53,079 bases of DNA, taken from contig JASBTI010000039.1 in NCBI GenBank assembly GCA_030148505.1, positions 1 through 53,079 on the forward strand. The letters are read 5' to 3'. The translations under genes were made by a program, and so were the position numbers. Positions 49,953 to 53,079 of the stretch are shown here, piece by piece (the stretch's first letter is position 1; each line of letters starts with the position of its first letter). The notes beneath the pieces were generated by a model that did not search any database, was not told the DNA's origin, and saw nothing but the letters and a program-made list of their open reading frames with translations. The stretch comes from Rhodanobacter sp. (GTDB lineage Bacteria > Pseudomonadota > Gammaproteobacteria > Xanthomonadales > Rhodanobacteraceae).

Positions 49953-50267
49953 ATGGCGAGGATGACCACAGCGCAACTCATCAAACGCGACAGCAAGCGC
50001 AATATTGGTGAGGAGGATCTGCAGGCGATCCGCGAGATCAAGGCTGGCGGCGGGCGGCGGTTCACTGTGCAGGTGAGCCAGGCCACCGAAGCCCGGATCA
50101 AGCAGGGGCAGTCGCAGGCGAATTTCGCCGCGATGATTGGGGTGTCCGTGCGGACGTTGCAGGATTGGGAGCAGGGCAGGCGTGAGCCGAGCGGGGCGGC
50201 GAAGGCATTGCTGAAGGTGGCCGTGGCGGCGCCGAAGACGGTGCGGAAGGTGTTGGCGGTGGGTTGA
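49953..50267 (+). CDS. HigA/NadS-type XRE antitoxin, apparently without its toxin
   Basis: Helix-turn-helix protein of 104 aa. The HTH at about 53-75 (SQANFAAMIGVSVRTLQDWEQGRREPSG) closely follows the pattern of NadS/HigA antitoxins, including LQDWEQGRR and the ALLKV helix behind it. GAGG lies 8 bp before the ATG at 49953. In such loci a RelE/HigB toxin gene precedes the antitoxin; here only a short in-frame stretch (49869-49952) resembling a toxin C-terminus (LPFGKNRNDLDEVRRM) is found, without a start. The pair may be decayed, leaving a solitary regulator. Confidence 0.75.
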   Translation: MARMTTAQLIKRDSKRNIGEEDLQAIREIKAGGGRRFTVQVSQATEARIKQGQSQANFAAMIGVSVRTLQDWEQGRREPSGAAKALLKVAVAAPKTVRKVLAVG

Positions 50268-50544
50268 GGCTGACGACTTAAATGAACCTGACCCCATTGT
50301 TCCTGGGTGAGTTGCTTGACGAAATCGCTAACGACAAAGCATGAAGGTGGCCGGCAGCCGCTGGTCGACGGAGACGGTGCCGCCTGGGTTCAAGCTTTGA
50401 AGAAGGCAAAGGCGGGATTTAGCTTCTTCCGTCCTGGTTTTCGGATCTCTTTGTTGACCCAGTTCCACCCGGGCTTGCGTTCGACGTAGATATCTATTCA
50501 GACTGTAACAGCCGCGATTGAGCGGCCGAAAGCTCGGGGTACTC
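50268..50544. other. Intergenic region upstream of the DUF262 gene
   Basis: The 277 bp between the antitoxin and DUF262 genes hold the left GGGGTCAG motif and no convincing gene; a short open frame at 50307-50489 has no recognisable features. Base composition drifts towards AT near its right end (for example TAGATATCTATTC at 50487-50499), where the DUF262 promoter probably lies. Confidence 0.4.
50288..50295 (-). repeat. Left outward-facing GGGGTCAG motif of the accessory module
   Basis: CTGACCCC on the plus strand (GGGGTCAG on minus), within a context reading GAACAATGGGGTCAGGTTCA on the minus strand. Such GGGGTCAG sequences are commonly seen as repeats next to REP-associated elements in gammaproteobacteria. 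It mirrors the copy at 52135-52142. Confidence 0.45.
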
Positions 50545-51615
50545 ATGGCAACGGACGAACTAGAAGTCGAAGCGGAACAGGACGAAGAGACTGTTTCGAT
50601 TAGATACGACATCGCCAGCTATCCCTCTGACTTCACGTTGGCGGGAATCGCCAAGATGTGGGAAGAGGGAGACATTGAAATTCCAGATTACCAGCGCGAG
50701 TTTGTCTGGACGATGAAGCAGTCTTCCGTCTTGATCGATTCTTTTCTCGCCGGTCTGCCGGTTCCACCGGTCTTCTTTTACATCGACGAGGAGAGCAAGA
50801 ATCTTGTCATCGATGGCCAGCAACGGATTCTGAGTGTTGTGTTCTTTTTTGAAGGCTATTTTGGGAAAGAGAACACTCAGGGTCGACGCCAAGTGTTTCG
50901 ATTGACGGGACTGGACAAAAAGAGTCCGTACTACGAAAAGCGGTTTGTCGATTTGGACGAAGGAGATCAGCGCAAACTTAAACAGGCCGTCCTGCGGGCT
51001 GTCAACATTCGCCAGCTTAGTCCATCGGGCGAAAATACGAGCGCGTATCACATCTTTGAACGTCTAAATACGGGCGGCACTCCGCTAAAGCCGCAGGAAA
51101 TTCGAAATTGCGTGTTTCGAGGTGGTTTTAACAAGTTGCTTCGGCGTGCGAATAAGGACCCGAACTGGCGACTGATACTCGGAAAGAAGTACATCGACAA
51201 ACATCAAAAAGATGTAGAGCTCTTGCTTCGTGTGTTCTCGCTCTCGGCGCCAGCCCCGGTTTACGAAAAGCCAATGAAGGAATTCTTGAATCTAGAAATG
51301 AAGCGTCACAATAAGGGAACCACAAAGAAGACAAAGGAATTTTTTGAGGCGTTTCCGAAGGTTACGGAAGCGATTGTGAGCGCAATTGGGACCAAGCCCT
51401 TCCACCTGCGCGGGCCTCTGAATGTTTCCGCCCTTGATTCTGTTATGAGCGTCCTGATGGATAGCCATAAGAAATTGGACAAAATTAATCTGGCCCAAAG
51501 CTACAAGAAGCTTCTCCTGGATGCCAAGTTTATCGATTCAGCAACAATCAATACAACCGACACAAAGACTGTCGCTATCAGAATTGCGAGAGTCGAAAAG
51601 TACTTGCTGGCATAG
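50545..51615 (+). CDS. DUF262 domain protein (ParB/Srx-like, GmrSD-S related)
   Basis: Protein of 356 aa. The N-terminal DUF262 domain is clear: DIEIPDYQREFVWTMKQSSVLIDSFLAGLPVPPVFFY (in parts: IPDYQREFVW at 46-55, SFLAGLPVPPVFFY at 66-79) and the hallmark DGQQR at 90-94, the site linked to nucleotide hydrolysis in GmrSD-type type IV restriction. FERLNTGGTPLKPQEIRNCVF is a further family block. The C-terminal half is helical and lacks the DUF1524/HNH nuclease motif. The start at 50545 follows GGGG. It lies 5 bp before the HEPN gene. Base usage is AT-richer than the host genes, indicating transfer. Confidence 0.85.
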   Translation: MATDELEVEAEQDEETVSIRYDIASYPSDFTLAGIAKMWEEGDIEIPDYQREFVWTMKQSSVLIDSFLAGLPVPPVFFYIDEESKNLVIDGQQRILSVVFFFEGYFGKENTQGRRQVFRLTGLDKKSPYYEKRFVDLDEGDQRKLKQAVLRAVNIRQLSPSGENTSAYHIFERLNTGGTPLKPQEIRNCVFRGGFNKLLRRANKDPNWRLILGKKYIDKHQKDVELLLRVFSLSAPAPVYEKPMKEFLNLEMKRHNKGTTKKTKEFFEAFPKVTEAIVSAIGTKPFHLRGPLNVSALDSVMSVLMDSHKKLDKINLAQSYKKLLLDAKFIDSATINTTDTKTVAIRIARVEKYLLA

Positions 51616-51620
51616 CCGCG

Positions 51621-52127
51621 ATGCCCTATGCACAGCGATTCCAGCATGCGGACGATGTAGTCGCGCACTTGAACACAGTAGTGCCGAACTTAGCAGATCC
51701 ACTTCTGAAGGCAAAATACACCGGATTCGTCACCATTGCGGCTGTGACCGTATACGAAATGGCGATCAAGGATATTTTTTCCGAGTTCGCGGCAAAGAAG
51801 CATGCCGTCTTCGGTCGCTATGTCGAAAGTAAATTCAAGAGAATTAATGGAAAAATTGCACTTGAAGTAATCAAGGATGATTATGTAAAGGGTTTTGGAG
51901 GAACGTACTTGAAGCGGTTCAAGACCGCTCTAGACAACGCTTCCGATGGCTACCTTAGACAGAACCGCAGGGACTTTCGGAGCGCATACGGAAACCTTAT
52001 CGTTTGGCGAAATGATTTCGCGCACGAAGGCAGCGTCAAAGCCCAAACGACTTACGAAGAAGTCGTTCAAGCATACGAGGACGGCAAGCAAGTAATCCAC
52101 ACGCTCGCAACTTCGATGGTTCGCTAG
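51621..52127 (+). CDS. HEPN-domain protein (predicted ribonuclease, MAE_28990-like)
   Basis: All-helical protein of 168 aa. The C-terminal half contains WRNDFAHEG with Arg130 and His135, that is the Rx4H motif of catalytic HEPN ribonucleases, followed by a helix TYEEVVQAYEDGKQVIHTL. The overall size resembles the MAE_28990/MAE_18760 or RiboL-PSP HEPN groups. The gene starts 5 bp after the DUF262 stop and is therefore co-expressed. Codon and base composition match the DUF262 gene and differ from the flanks. Likely role: RNA-cutting effector or toxin controlled by the DUF262 partner; this is inferred. Confidence 0.78.
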   Translation: MPYAQRFQHADDVVAHLNTVVPNLADPLLKAKYTGFVTIAAVTVYEMAIKDIFSEFAAKKHAVFGRYVESKFKRINGKIALEVIKDDYVKGFGGTYLKRFKTALDNASDGYLRQNRRDFRSAYGNLIVWRNDFAHEGSVKAQTTYEEVVQAYEDGKQVIHTLATSMVR

Positions 52128-52134
52128 GAAAACA

Positions 52135-52142
52135 GGGGTCAG
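52135..52142 (+). repeat. Right outward-facing GGGGTCAG motif of the accessory module
   Basis: GGGGTCAG, 7 bp after the HEPN stop, in the context AAAACAGGGGTCAGAGTC. It is an exact inverted copy of the 8-bp core at 50288-50295, so the DUF262-HEPN pair is bracketed by outward-facing copies. Confidence 0.45.
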
Positions 52143-52262
52143 AGTCTGAGGTTTCCCCACGAATCTTCTCGATCAATCAACACGTTGCGCGCGGACTGAA
52201 GGAACAGTGCGCGCATGATGCGGTCATTCCTCACGGGTTACGAAGCCAGAGGAGACCGCACC

Positions 52263-53079
52263 ATGCACGCCACCAAAGTATTGCAAAAGTGCCTCGGCGA
52301 TGCACTCGGTTCGATGCATGCGCTGCGTAGCCGTGTGTTGCTGCACGCCGTCGAGGCGATGATTCAGGGCAGCCGCCTGACGCTGATCGATCTGGCGCGT
52401 TCATGGCCCGGCGCGGAGCGCGTCCGCGCGCCGCTCAAGGCGCTGGACCGGCTCTTGGGCAATCGCCATCTGCACGTCGAGCGCGAACACGTCTACCAGG
52501 CCATGATCCGTTGGCTGGTGCGCAGCAAACAACCCGTCATCCTCATCGATTGGTCGGATCTGAAGTCCGATCGGAGCTGGCATCTGCTGCGTGCGGCGAT
52601 TCCTGTGGGTGGCCGTTCACTGCCGATCCTGGACGTGGTATTTCCTGGCGGGCAACAGGGCTCACCAGAGGCCGAAAAACGTTTTCTACAACGCCTGGCG
52701 CACGTGCTTCCCGATGACGTGCGGCCGATTTTGGTGACCGACGCCGGCTTCCGCGGGCCATGGTTTCGAGCCGTCGAGGCGATGGGCTGGCAGTGGCTGG
52801 GACGTCTGCGCAATACGACGTATCTCAAACCCGTCGAGGTACCTGATGATCCCGGGGAGTGGGTGACGTGCAAAGCCATGTATGCCTTGGCATCGCGCTG
52901 GCCGCGCGATTTCGGATCGATGGATATCGCGCGCAGCCATCCCCTGACGGCACGTGTGGTGTTGCACGCCAAGCCGCCCAAAGGCCGCAAGCATCGCAAT
53001 CGCCAAGGCGCGCTGGCGCGCAACTCCAACAGCCGAAAGAACGCGCAACGTGAGAGCGAGCCGTGGCTGCTGGTGGCAT
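52263..53079 (+). mobile_element. IS4-family transposase, N-terminal part
   Basis: Open reading frame running off the right edge (272 codons visible), starting at the ATG preceded by GAGGAG. DDE features: Asp96 in ILIDWSDLKSD and Asp160 in LVTDAGFRGPW, spaced as in IS4-family transposases; the third residue (YREK region) would lie beyond the window. Nothing in the visible part is broken. The 5' region (52143-52262) has an inverted repeat TGCGCGC / GCGCGCA (52186-52215), but the terminal repeat of the element cannot be fixed from one end. Confidence 0.88.

Noticed and set aside
50307..50489. 60-codon open frame before the DUF262 gene as a possible antitoxin or small effector
   Set aside because: No ribosome binding site, no recognisable motif and base usage unlike the module it would belong to.
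1..53079. CRISPR array, prophage or integrative element spanning the window
   Set aside because: No regularly spaced direct repeats, integrase or phage structural genes were found; only the right end shows mobile DNA.

Overview
The window reads as chromosomal DNA of a GC-rich gammaproteobacterium. The gene content (ccmABCDE, exbB-exbD-msbA-lpxK, a DUF1674 protein ahead of sdhCDAB, EmrA/EmrB/NodT-type efflux, AdaA-AlkA fusion, HutF-type histidine degradation, kynurenine monooxygenase) best fits the Xanthomonadales, probably Rhodanobacteraceae (Rhodanobacter/Dyella-like). This placement is inferred from gene content only. No rRNA, tRNA or CRISPR array was seen.

Layout. 1-4.5 kb (minus): a tightly overlapping unit kmo, DUF3293 gene, ccmA, ccmB, ccmC, ccmD, ccmE (ccmE runs off the left edge). 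4.7-7.5 kb (minus): a POT-family peptide transporter, acetoacetyl-CoA reductase phaB and the PHA regulator phaR. 7.6-12.4 kb (minus): a four-gene efflux operon, marR - outer-membrane factor - emrA - emrB, with a perfect 26-bp palindrome on its promoter and a strong hairpin after emrB. 12.5-16.5 kb: a TatD nuclease, two glycine-zipper lipoproteins with a clear terminator, a SleB-type cell wall hydrolase and ygfZ. 16.6-21.1 kb (plus): succinate dehydrogenase with three accessory genes (an SDHAF4-like DUF1674 protein too short for routine ORF calling, sdhE and ygfX) and a REP-like inverted repeat between sdhB and sdhE. 21.3-29.7 kb (plus): envelope genes lolC/E, lolD, comEC, exbB, exbD, msbA, lpxK.

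29.6-38 kb: histidine-degradation genes hutI (minus) and hutF (plus) surround a ClC chloride/proton exchanger and a GNAT-nitrilase fusion; then an MFS exporter and an NPP-type phosphodiesterase lipoprotein. hutU lies apart at 48.1 kb. 38-40.5 kb: a Q-rich exported protein and a two-gene alkylation repair operon (adaA-alkA fusion, ogt). 40.6-42.3 kb: a DUF4034-like gene whose signal peptide is cut off by an in-frame TGA. 42.4-47.9 kb: a signalling cluster with a sigma-28-promoted chemoreceptor, an EAL-CBS-GGDEF protein, a single-domain response regulator and a soluble PAS histidine kinase.

The right end (about 49.9-53.1 kb) is accessory DNA: a solitary HigA/NadS-type antitoxin gene, a visibly AT-richer two-gene module encoding a DUF262 (ParB/Srx-fold) protein and a HEPN protein with an intact Rx4H ribonuclease motif, and a truncated IS4-family transposase. 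The DUF262-HEPN pair is the best candidate here for a poorly described defence or toxin system. Other notable points are the kmo-ccm coupling, an insertion in Kmo, the marR operator, the sigma-28 promoter and the nonsense codon in the DUF4034-like gene.
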